64,000 nt of DNA from Geosiphon pyriformis (lineage: Eukaryota > Glomeromycota > Glomeromycetes > Archaeosporales > Geosiphonaceae), in contig JAAOMT010000003.1 of assembly GCA_016748015.1 (NCBI GenBank), positions 667,187 to 731,186 on the forward strand, written 5' to 3'. Below the pieces are notes generated by a model. The model was given only the letters and a program-made list of their open reading frames with translations, ran no database searches and was not told where the DNA came from. This document shows, in pieces, positions 45,701-56,110 of this stretch (position 1 is its first letter; the number at the start of each line of letters is the position of its first letter). Made by a program: the position numbers and the translations under genes.

Positions 45701-46445
45701 GGACTATTTTACATTGAAGAAATTCTAGAAAATAGAGCTTACAAACTAAGATAGAACAACAAAATCTTAGCTAAAGCAGTACATAGAGATCAATTAAAAT
45801 TATACCACAATATACTATTATCATCTACTAATAATATTTCACAACTAGGAATACAATAAATATTAATACAACCAGATAAGATTCCATGAGATCTGGAATC
45901 AATTATAGTCATCAATATAAACATGTTAAATTGATCAAACAGAATAGTATATAAAGACATGGTAAACATAACCAAAAGCAACAATAAAAGATAAAAATTA
46001 TCAATGACATCTATTCATTTGTACAACAACTATACCAATTGACTTAATAAACAAGCCTGAAAATTATTATTAACCAACAAATTATTTAATACAAAGATAA
46101 TCAAAAAAAATCCAATGTAATATACACAGAAAATTGGAAAACACTATAGATAAGATAATAACAAAAGTAAAGTTGTCAATAGAAACACCAAAAACAACTG
46201 TACTATATTAAAAAGTAACCAAAAAAACTTGAAATTGGTAATTACAACAATATCCAAAAAACTTTTGCTATTACCACTTGGAACAGATTCTCAATATTCA
46301 GAATTTATATACTAATAAGACAAAATGGATATTTAATACAACAATACTATAACAACTAGAACAATTTGTAGGGAAAAACAATCTGTTCACACAAGCACAA
46401 ACTATATATTGACTACATACAGAATTTCAAGATTGACCAAATTAT
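42789..46445 (+). pseudogene. Element B pol: dUTPase tail, RT, RNase H, integrase
   Basis: First the C-terminal part of the dUTPase region (KVKDQ.QIFKAKPSICKLE-like, then HKHIKILIHNTIGNLIKI). RT follows (NNFTNIFANKNKFSRTDIIQ at 43,210; SPVVLVQKKNKKICFCLDYK at 43,410; FSTLDLNSGY; YLDNTNVF near 43,730, second Asp changed). About ten residues before motif C are deleted. RNase H is at 43,950-44,520. The integrase has SDQGTHF (D at 45,146) and LVEKFNRT (E at 45,254), again D,D35E. The integrase C-terminus reads VEFRIGNKVLLYYTKAKKQW. The end near 46,445 dissolves into AT-rich DNA. Confidence 0.8.
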
Positions 46446-47139
46446 AAAACATATTTTATTAATATATTTTAATATTATTAAAAATATTATTATTTACAAT
46501 AAATTTAAAATAAATTAACTTAAATAATTATTGTTATGACCAATAATATAAAAAACTTAATAAATAAAATTTACAATTTTTTTTATAATTAATAAAATCA
46601 TTATTTGAGTTAAAATTTTAATTATAAATATATATTTTAATATTAAGCTTTTATTAAAAATAATTTATTCTTAAAATTTATGTTAATTTAAATTAAAAAA
46701 TTTATATTAGAATATTTGTTATTTGTAATATTTTTAATAATTAAGTTTTTAAAAAAACAATATTTAAAACATATATAATATTAAATCTTATTAAAATATT
46801 TAAAAAATTAAATAATAAAAAACACAATTTTTTGAATTAAATAGTTTTTTATAAATAAAGTAATAATATTATTATTAAAATATAAATTAATTACTATAAT
46901 AATATGTTTTATCAAGTTTTTAGTAATTGATATTATTATAAAAAAATTAGTAAAGTTAATTGTATTCAAAAACATTATATAAAAAATATTATTATAACAA
47001 TAATATTAATATAAAAAAAATAAACAAATATTAATAACTTTTTTCTTAAAAACTGCAAAAAAAAGAAATACAATTATATAAGGTATTATTAATTATCATA
47101 ATATATGAGAATTAAATATAAAAATTTTTTAAAAAGATT
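46446..47139. other. AT-rich spacer after element B
   Basis: Nearly pure A/T sequence with dispersed ATTATT and TAATAT runs. No LTR, coding frame or ordered repeat was recognised. Confidence 0.5.
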
Positions 47140-47560
47140 TATTATTTGATATTAAAAAGCTGTTTTTTAAGAATATGTACAAGCTTAATACAAAATTGGT
47201 GGATTTTTTAATTCTGGTCATAATATTTCATAAAATAAAATTGTTGTAGTAAAATATTTCTAAAAAGCCACTAATCAAAAACATTTTAAAGCTTGTTACA
47301 TGCTTGAATTTTGTTATGATAATGAAATTAACGTTGAAAATAACAATAAAATGAGACACAAATAATACCAAATAGCTAAATTGGCTGTAATACATTAGGA
47401 TTTAACAAAAAAATTATATTATGTGCTTGTTATATATAATCAAAAAAGTTGGAATGTTATTAGAGACACTTATAAAGCATTAAAATATATTTGTATTCAA
47501 TCAAAAGACAAGAAGATAATGCTGTTATAAAGCTAAAAATTATTTTTCAATTGTATGAAA
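47140..47560 (+). pseudogene. Unidentified coding remnant
   Basis: The plus strand reads GGFFNSG, then KATNQKHFKACYMLEFCYDN, EINVENNNKMRHK, QIAKLAVIH, LTKKLYYVLVIYNQKSWNVI and DTYKALKYICIQSKDKK, with stops at likely Gln or Trp codons. The amino-acid texture (charged, with Cys and Trp) is unlike random AT-rich translation. I do not recognise the family. It may be a decayed host gene or transposon protein. Confidence 0.4.
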
Positions 47561-47968
47561 AACTTTAGAGATTTTATTCTTAATTGTAATTTTAATAAAT
47601 GACTTCGGAAAATTTAAGACTTATTTTAAAAATACATTCAACAAATGAGCACACAATAAAGTTAATAGTAAAATTAAAAATTATGGAAAATCCTAATTTC
47701 TCGAGCTTTTTTCCAAGATGTTTAAATTCTATTGAACAATTTATGTCCCCAAAAATAAAAAACTTATATAGAATAATGAAAGAAATTATTCTTTTATTAC
47801 TACTATCATGAAAATGAAATACATCTAGACTATCTACATAGTTTTTATAAATTAGTGCCAACATGTGTCTATTATTAGAGGGAATTCGAAAATGAGAATA
47901 TTCCCGGTTTAGATAAAAAATAACACTTTTTTCTCATCTCGGAAATAAGTGGAATAAGATTTTAGCGC
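47561..47968. other. Region downstream of the lipase gene
   Basis: Two overlapping open frames exist on opposite strands (47,599-47,811 plus and 47,592-47,864 minus). Neither resembles a known protein nor has splice-site or neighbour support. From about 47,880 the base composition becomes gene-like, with the probable 3' end of the minus-strand lipase. Confidence 0.4.
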
Positions 47969-49177
47969 TTAGGATTCAAAATAAGGGCCCATATGGGCGG
48001 TCATTTTCAGTTGAAGTATTGGAATCGAATTTGAATATTTCTAGATTTAAAAAGTTCCGAGAAAAAAAGTTAAATAACAAGAATTTAAACTCAATTTTGT
48101 CAAAAAAGCTTTCACAAAACATACCGAGCTTTCGGTGCCATCACAATATATGGTGCTGGTATTAAATGTCTTCAAGTCATTTTTGATCCAATATTCCCCT
48201 GATGAATGCTGATATCCAAACAAGCGAGAGGGGATGTGTGTTAAGAGATCACTAGTGTGCGTAATGCGGTTTACCGAGATTTGACTATCAATATATTTAG
48301 CCAAAACGTTGTTGTCGATACGAGGTTGGCCATAAGTGTAAATGAAAAAGTTTTGATTGGATACTAGAGATGGGATTTGGTTTTTCAGGTCCAATGCGAA
48401 TATCACAGATAATGCTAGAGAAATAATGAAATTAAGGCAATTAAAAAAAGGAAACTAATAAAATTCAGAAAATTTGGTTTTATATGACATCACTTACCAC
48501 CACCCAAGCTACGTCCGGCTACACGAACACTGAATGAAAGATAAGTTTTTATCAAGCTCTGTACTTGCTCCACGACATCTTCATTAAGCGATTGATAAGC
48601 TTCCAAGAATCCTCGATGGATTTTTGCATTTGAAGCTAAAGGGTAATCCACAAACAAGAATTTGACATCGGTGCAAAGATCTTTGAGGTTAGTTGGATCA
48701 GTACCTCAGAAGCTAATGATATTCTTTTGTTGTTTATGCACTCCAACAAAGGCTTCATTATAAATTAATCAAATTTAGAATAATGTTTGAATGGACATTT
48801 CAATTCCAATTAAAAAAAGCAATAGCTCACCTTGAGTCCCACGCTTTGCATCGAAAGTGGCTACCAGAAAGAGCATCACAATCCTCATCACAATCCTCAC
48901 CACAATCCCAATTACGAACACCATCAAAATTACAATAAGCTGCACGAGAATAATGGGCAAATTTGGTAAAATCATTGAATAGTTGATTAGAGAAAGTTTG
49001 CGATGTTTCCAAATTTCGTTTATTGGGAAATGGTACAGCATCAGCAATATTATGGCAAATAATAGAAGCGACACAAAAGGAAGTTATCAAGGTAGCAAGC
49101 GAAAATTTGGAGCATTTATTTCGTCTTGAGGATGTGATGTAAAGCCTAGTCAACGTCACCGATATTATTCGAATCAT
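47969..49177 (-). pseudogene. Class-3 (fungal) lipase, apparently disabled
   Basis: Exon model: about 49,177-48,832; about 48,769-48,498; 48,414-48,125; 48,040-47,969. The N-terminus has a hydrophobic signal-like stretch (ATLITSFCVASIICHNIADA), then FAHYSRAAYCNFDGV with CGEDC. The nucleophile motif reads GRSLGGALSVIFALD (usually GHSLGG). YGQPRID, HTSDLLTHIP (catalytic Asp) and AHMGPYF (catalytic His) follow. Two defects: TGA at 48,706-48,708 replaces Arg in the conserved F-R-G-T oxyanion motif, and the only acceptor of intron 1 (48,770) leaves exon 2 one base out of phase. No ATG in frame is found except at 49,177, which overlaps the end of FCP1 by 32 nt. Assembly error is the main alternative. 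Confidence 0.75.
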
Positions 49178-52100
49178 CCCCTAAGTACTCTTCTTTGATT
49201 AAACCATCTAAAAGTTCAGCTTCTAATTGAGCAGCTAAGAAATCATCATCATAATCATCATCATCATAATCATCCTCATCCTCTTCTCCCCCTACCTCTG
49301 GTCTTTCATTAAGACCATCTGTTTGATGATTTGTGTCGTTTTCACGAAAATCATCCTGTTCCCTATATACTGAATCACTTTCATTTTCGAAATCTTCATT
49401 ATCATCGTCACTTCCAATTTCACCATCAATGATTTCACACCCTTGAAGATTGCTAGAGGACAAGTTCAGTTGACCCAAGTAACTATCATCCTCATAAGTG
49501 GTTTCTTTAACCTCAAATACTCTGCTTCTTCTCTCAGATACAGGTATCTTCTTACGATTCATATCTGGTTTTCCATCATCTTCAGGGTAAGAAGAGTGTC
49601 TTAAAGGTGACTGTTTGAATCTTTTATATTCCCTGCTATTATCTGGACTCAACAGATTCATTCCGATGCGTTTCAAGGGTTTTGAACCACTATAAATTGA
49701 ACCAATAACTTAAGTTAAAAGCGAGTTATTTTGTTTATTTGATACACAGGAACAGCGATATGGTCAAGCAATACCTTTCGCTTCCACTTTCTGCCTCGCT
49801 ATCATCCCATGTGCTTGTATCGCCTGATTCACCTATAACTTCATCAACCTCGTGCATTGCGTTTCCCCAATCAACTTTGTAAAAGTTTTCTGTTACCTCT
49901 GATTTGACTTGAGGCTCTTCTGCTTCCGTTTCTTCGGCTCCAGGGGTTGCACCCTCATTCTTTTCAAATTCTGATGCTACTAAATTACCATCAGGTGAAG
50001 AATTCATATTGGTTTCCTCAAAAAAATAAAGCTCTTCTGGTTGTCTTTCCCATTTCTTGATTGAATCAATTAGCCTAAATAAAAATGGAATAAAGGTTTA
50101 AGATATTAGTTTTTATTTCTATAATTTTGTGATAAAAATAAGGATAGTTATGATTCATATGATATACCATTCCTTGCTCACTATAAAAATATTTGGTCTG
50201 CGTCGAGCAGCTTTGACTTTTTCCGTTCCTTTCTGTGATATATATTTGAATAGAGGAATAGATTTGAATAGTCAAAAATGAAAATTTGATAACTTACTTC
50301 TCCCGCTACAAGATGAGTAACATAACTATTCAAACTTTCGGAACATTGTGCCCCAAAGCTTATAGCCAAATTCCAAATATCTGAACTAAAAAAAAAGTAA
50401 AATTATCATTCGGCTCGACTTTGGAATATAATCAGATCCAAGATCAGTCATTTAAACCTGACCTCTGTTTTGGCTGATTAGTCGGTATTACATGCGTGAA
50501 AAGGATGTGGACGCCTTTCAATACTTTCTCTTTCATTCGAGGTATTAAGAGCTGAGTGAAATTATTCATATAAAAGATGTGAGCGGTATTGGAAACCAGC
50601 AACATCGTTAATTAAATGAACAAACCGCCACATCTGCCATTCCATTTTCTTGATCAAACATGGCAAAGTATTGCTGATGAATCTCTTTCAAAATCTGAAA
50701 TTTTCCAATTCAATTGAGCTTTAGAAATATTCAATTTTAAAAGAAAGCAGTCAGAAACTATTGGGCTCACCGTTAACAATTTCAATAATTCTGTGTCATC
50801 ATCAACAAGAACTGGTTTCTCACGATCATGAGTTGGCTTTTGTTCTAATTGTGCCAAGGGCCGATCATGGACTTGTTTCTCAATCTCCTCAACTTGTTCC
50901 TTTTGCTGTATGGCACGAGTGAGATCATCGATTTTGTCCGTTTCTTCTGCAATTTTAGATTTTTAATGCATTCCGTTTTTAATCATCATCTGTTGAACTC
51001 CAAAAATAAAATCAGCAGATTGAACTATTAAAATTAATTTACCTAGATTTGCTTTCGAGCCGTTCTGTTGCAATTGTTCCTCAAATTCGGAAACGGGTGA
51101 AGCTAAATCAAAACCATCAGCTTTAGTTATTGTGATTGCTGGTATCGATTCTTTTGCAATGTTTTTTATGCTTTCAGTTTCGGATGGCTTTGTTTTGGAG
51201 GACGCTATCGTAGACTGATTTGAAAAAAAAATTGTTGTCAAAATTCTCAAATTCAAACAAAAATCCGTCGAAAAATACTTACCATTTTTGGTAAAAAAGA
51301 GGCGTTGATATCCCCTATTCCAACAAAAAAGTCATCTAAATGGAAATGTAATTAAATTACCTATTTTCTATGAACTTTCAATTAGAAGTTGCCGAACCTA
51401 CATGGCTGTACTTTGATTACATTTGGGGCCCATTGCCACACGTCAGCCCGATCATCGATTACCACAACCATGGAGTCATCACAGGGAAAAAGACGGCGAA
51501 TATTTTTCTGCGTCATACCTGCAATTTCAGGAAAATTATTGATTGCTATAAATTTATCATTAAGAAATCAGAATTTATGATCGACATACTCCCATTCTCA
51601 TCGCGTGATAATATCCGCTCGCTGAATATTTCTTGTTTCGGATCAATGATATTTGCAACGGCTGACGCGTAATTTCTGGTCCCCATAGTGTATATATGAA
51701 GTTCGAAAAAATTGGAAACTTCTTTCAAAAATTGAGCTGTATCGGGCCTTGAAAATTAAATATTCAATGCGGATTAATAATGAATTAATTAAAATAATTG
51801 ATGTATTTTCATATTTCAAGAAATTAAAGAAACTACGTATAATTTTCTATTAACCTTATTTTCATATAAAAAACCGTTGGATGATCTGGCAATACAAATT
51901 TCCTAATATCCTAATGAAATATTGCGAGAATATTGGAATAGATATCCACATGAAAATAAGAAAGAGTGCCCATTTAAAACAGATAAAAATCTTTTACCTT
52001 AGTAGCTGGATGATTCGGGTTATCGCTATCCATCATCCATTTCTCAACAGTTGGATCGACAGTAGTGTGAATAATTGTTTGATCCAAATCCACAATCAAA

Positions 52101-52851
52101 GAAAGCTTTCTGCATTTTTGAAGTCGCTCAGCTGTTTGATGCTCCAATCGTTGAGCCTCCTATTTATAAGAACGAAAAGCAATCTAAGTTATGGACAAAA
52201 AAGAATAATAATGATAAGAGGATAAAGACTTACAGCTTGGCTTACAGTTAACCCAGCAACGCTATGGGCCATATTTATAGTGGCCCGCTGTGTATCATTT
52301 ATACCAGTAAAGTCCGTACTGTTTTTGAAGGATTTGGGTTAAACGATAATTGAGAAAAGTACTAAGTACGTTACGAAAGCAAAATTGCATATATGTGAAG
52401 CGTTCGTACATAGTGAGATCCTTTCCACATAAAGCACAAAGGCCTTTGAGTTGAACAGCGTGAGAACATGGCTCTTCTACGAGTAAGGTTGCTTGCCTTT
52501 GATTAAATCGAATAAAAAATGTAAAATAATTAGTTAAAGTACTGGAAATTTTCTCCCGATAAGATTACATTTTTACCTCCACCCTGTTACCACTTGGTCT
52601 TCTTTGACGAGTATTTTAGTAACTTTGCCAACAGCAGGGCATTTTAGCTCCTCAAATACAGGAATAGGAGTAGGCATTATTAAAGGAAGGCCGGTTTTTT
52701 CGTCCTCAAGCGTTACATTTTTGGACCCCATGTATTGATATCGGAAAAGTGACTGCCTTTTGTGAACCGTCTCACCCTCACTGACAAAAACTTTGTGAAT
52801 AGTCGCTGGCAAATGGTTTTTCGGTATTCTGACTTCATATGAACCCTCCAT
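49146..52851 (-). CDS. FCP1: RNA polymerase II CTD phosphatase FCP1
   Basis: Sixteen exons: 52,851-52,577; 52,496-52,410; 52,318-52,234; 52,159-51,998; 51,910-51,855; 51,747-51,590; 51,518-51,402; 51,335-51,283; 51,214-51,043; 50,946-50,771; 50,694-50,626; 50,551-50,463; 50,385-50,298; 50,232-50,168; 50,074-49,775; 49,689-49,146. All are GT-AG and the sum closes at 831 aa. Domains in order: an N-terminal biotinyl/lipoyl-like region; CSHAVQLKGLCALCGKDLT; the FCP1 catalytic domain with VDLDQTIIHTT (DxDxT nucleophile), LHIYTMGTRNYA and VVVIDDRADVW; a BRCT domain (ISFGAQCSESLNSYVTHLVA to PNIFIVSKEW); and a very acidic C-terminus, as used for TFIIF contact. It dephosphorylates the Pol II tail, mainly Ser2, in the nucleus. 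It is divergent with mL41, and no damage was seen. Confidence 0.95.
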
Positions 52852-53181
52852 TGACTTGTTTAGGAATGACTTTTACAAGGATTCTTTATAAAATTTTGAA
52901 TTTTTATATATTGGTACTCTTTTATTTTGAGGTGTAAAAGGCAAAACGTGAATAATCTATCAAGGAAAAAGCTTAATTCAGACGGATAAAGCGGGAAATT
53001 AGACAAGATACTTTTGAGAGAGTTTGACATTGGGAATTTTGAGAAGTCCAAATGCTTGTTTATAGTTTATATATCAGCCGAGTCAAATCACGTTTTTATG
53101 CCAATAACAGATGATCCTTGGAAATATTGTCTTGAATCTCAAATTTCTTCCGCTGGAAAAAACGATAATTTTGTCTCAACT
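52852..53181. promoter_or_regulatory. Shared divergent promoter region (FCP1 / mL41)
   Basis: About 330 bp between the start codons of two oppositely oriented housekeeping genes. It also contains an in-frame upstream ATG for mL41 at 53,014. No specific factor site could be named. Confidence 0.5.
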
Positions 53182-53735
53182 ATGGTCTCCATATCAGCAG
53201 TGGTCAGAGGGGCTAAGAGACTGCCAATGACCTCAAAACAAGGACACAATTATTATAAGGGCAAGCTGGAATTAGTTTTTAAATCAAAACTCATTATTGT
53301 CTTTATAATCATCTTTGCTACACTTTAGGTAATAGATCGGGTGCCATGGGATGGCATAAAAAAGGTAAACTTTTTGTTTTATTGGATTTTGCAAACAATA
53401 GCACTCGCTGAATATGCGCAAAATATTTTATCAAAGGGGGCTATGAAATTGATCCTCTAAGAGTGCGAACATTCGTAGTTCCTCCTGAATTGGATACTTG
53501 TGAGGTATTGAAAAAATTACACTTTTCCTATTCAACATTTAACTTCTAAAGCTCACTCTTATTTGAATTTTGCATATCTCAGCTCAAGCCTTATGTTTCA
53601 CCTAAGACACCAAAGTGGAGGTATGACATGACACCAGTGAAATACATTAATTTGGTTAGAAAAAAAGACAACCTTATCCAAAAACATGTTAAAAATCATG
53701 AATCAAATCAGAACGGTCAATCACATCAATCATGA
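53182..53735 (+). CDS. MRPL27: Mitochondrial large-subunit ribosomal protein mL41
   Basis: Four exons: 53,182-53,260; 53,329-53,364; 53,437-53,504; 53,583-53,735, giving 111 aa. Conserved segments: RGAKRLPMTSKQGHNYYKG, then GAMGWHKKGGYEIDPLRVRT, FVVPPELD and LKPYVSPKTPKW. These match the mL41 family (yeast Mrpl27), a structural protein of the mitoribosome large subunit. Intron 1 begins GCAAGC and ends TTTAG (GC-AG); no GT donor gives the conserved Y-Y-K-G junction. I chose the ATG at 53,182 because the family normally has a short presequence before K-R-L-P. An in-frame ATG at 53,014 would add 56 residues. Confidence 0.9.
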
Positions 53736-55189
53736 AATTTATCAAACCCACAAAAATATGATTCAAAGAAAAAGTAAAATAGGATTCTTTTTAAAATATT
53801 ATTACAATTAATTTTTTCATTAATGTATTTTTTGTACAATCAAGACAAATAACAACAAATTTAAATTTACTTAAATGAAATTATATATATATAAAGATAC
53901 AATTAATTTTTTAATTTTAATAATATATATAGTGTTTTGCAAAAAGTGGTAAATATTTGCTTATTTTTGTTTGATTATATTTATAAAAATATTTACATTT
54001 TTGTAATTAACATTTAAAAACACACTATATTAATTTACATTATTTTCATAATAAACCATTTAATAAGCTTAAAATAACATATCTAAAAACCAAATAATTA
54101 AAATTTTAACATTTATAATAATATTTATAATTAAGATTTTTTGTTAAATTTATTTTTTTAAATATTAATTTTAAAAATTGCAATATTAAATTTGAAAATT
54201 ATAAATATATATTTTTAAAAATAATTTGAATTATTAAATACATAATTTTTTAAATTTTAAAAATTTATATTGTTAAAAATCTGGTTAATTTTTATTATTA
54301 CAATATATATTTAAAATTTAATAAATAATAAATAAATACTTTAAACTTATTTTTTACACTTAAATATAATAAACAAATATTATTTTTAATAATTGTTAAT
54401 AATAAAAAGTTTTAGTAAATTAATTGAAAATATTTTAAAAATACTTGGTTTTTTATTATTATTATTATTATTTTATAAGTAAAATTTAATTGTTACTTAG
54501 TATATAAAATTAAACTAATATATAATTCATATTCTTATTATATGTAACCAATTACTTAACCCAAACAAAACTATATTATACATTTATATAAACTTTAACC
54601 TTATTATTCAATCTTGAAAAAAAAACACAGTTTGTACTTATTAAAATTAATTATAAAAAATTTAATTACATTTAACATATATATTATGCTATTTGAAAGT
54701 TTAATTACTATTTCATATAACAAACCAAATATCAAATTACTATCTTTAATCAGTTTGGCTTTTTTTATATCTGCTTATATTTTAATTTAACAAGTTAAAT
54801 CTTTAAATAATATAATTTAACCAGATATTTTATGAAATTTACCATAACTAATATAGTTTTTTTTTATTTTTTAAGATTTTAGCTACTTTTAAAAACTAAT
54901 TTTTAAGCATAAATCTTTAAAAACCACAATATACAGACTTATATTTAATAAACATAAAGAAACAGTATACAAAATAGCAGAAAAAACATAAATACAAGTA
55001 CTTACTAATAATATTTACTATTTAAAAAGTTTTCTTAATATTTTTTATAAATATTATTATTTTTTAAACAAATAAACACATAATTTGGCAGTTTTACTTT
55101 ATTGTATAGCAAAGACAAAATACTTGAATAAGCTCTATTATATAATTTTTTTCTAATTAGAACTAAAAGTCTTTTATGTACAGTTTTTA
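53736..55189. other. AT-rich filler between gene island 2 and a solo LTR
   Basis: After the 3' end of mL41 the sequence is nearly pure A/T with ATT and TATA microsatellites (for example 53,883-53,894 and 54,456-54,474). From about 54,540 to 55,180 slightly richer sequence may be a heavily decayed LINE, but no motif is strong enough to claim it. Confidence 0.45.
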
Positions 55190-56110
55190 TGTTATTACTC
55201 ATAAAAATTTAAGAATTCTTAATAAGAATATAAAATAGCCAATTAGAGATAAACATAGTAAGAAAAAAAATTCAGGATTTCTCTTAAAGAATTTCAAAAT
55301 TCTTTTCAAAGAATTACAGAATTTCAAGAATATTAGAATTCCTTTTAAAGAATTATAAGATTCTAAAAATTCCAGGATTTCTGAATAGAAGAATTAAAAA
55401 AATTCAAAAAATCTCATATAACATTAATTATATATATATAGCAAGAGTATTAGAAACAAAAAAGACAGATTGAAGTCAAGAATTTAGTTTAGAATCAATT
55501 AATTATTTAATATCTCTTTTTTTAAACATAGTTTTCTATAACTTGAAATGAAATCAAATCATATATCAATAAAATATCAATTATTATCTGAATTTATATT
55601 ATTGTTGTTTGAGTAAAGAATATTAAAATTGCTTTTATTCTATTAATACTTAACTATACTAGACCAATAGTTCATAATTACAGTTATTGACAAAATATTA
55701 ATTTCTTATTTTTTTTTTTCTTTTTCTTTTATTTCTTTTATTTTTATTTATTTATTTTTTGTTTGTTTTATTGTTTTACTAACTAATTAATAAGATTAAG
55801 TATTGAGTATTTTGATATCAAAAATAGTCTGGTAAAAGATCCAGAAATAAGAATAGAAATTTGAGAATAGCTTACCAAAAGAGCATAACTGTTAAAATAA
55901 ATTGGCCACTATGCTAAAGAAAAAAATTCATGGAATAAACTTCTGAAAGAATATTAAAACAACCATTAAATCTCTGTTTATTATACAAAAGACTTAACTA
56001 AAACCTTCAGATCATGAAAACTTTCAGATATTACCAACAATCACCAGCTATTAGGCACCAAATTATGAATTTGTTATTTGTATTAACATCACAAATAATT
56101 ATCTATAATA
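55190..56110 (+). repeat. Solo LTR of family B
   Basis: It starts TGTTATTACTCATAAAA, followed by TAGCCAATTAGAG, the GAATTC/GGATTTC short-repeat cluster (55,265-55,400), TATATATATA near 55,430, a long pyrimidine tract (55,705-55,770) and TTAAATCTCTGTTTATTATAC. It ends CTATAATA (from TGTAACA). No gag follows, so it is a solo or 5'-remnant LTR. No clear 4-bp duplication is visible. Confidence 0.75.

Larger units (their letters stand above)
26017..46445 (+). mobile_element. Family B Ty3/gypsy-like element carrying three nested insertions
   Basis: The parts are collinear on the plus strand: 5' LTR (26,017-26,734), gag start, [family A copy 3], rest of gag (36,242-38,010), protease (38,090-38,510), Cys module (38,690-39,130), [solo LTR], zinc-ribbon linker and dUTPase (39,852-40,806), [inverted LTR insert], dUTPase C-terminal tail, RT, RNase H and integrase (42,789-46,445). 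Removing copy 3 and the inverted insert restores continuous reading frames at both joints. No 3' LTR is visible at the right end. Without insertions the element would be about 8.8 kb. Its own protein set resembles family A but differs clearly in sequence. Confidence 0.75.

Noticed and set aside
53014-53181. mL41 starting at the ATG at 53,014
   Set aside because: It would add 56 residues unlike a mitochondrial presequence (several acidic residues) and run close to the FCP1 start. Not excluded.
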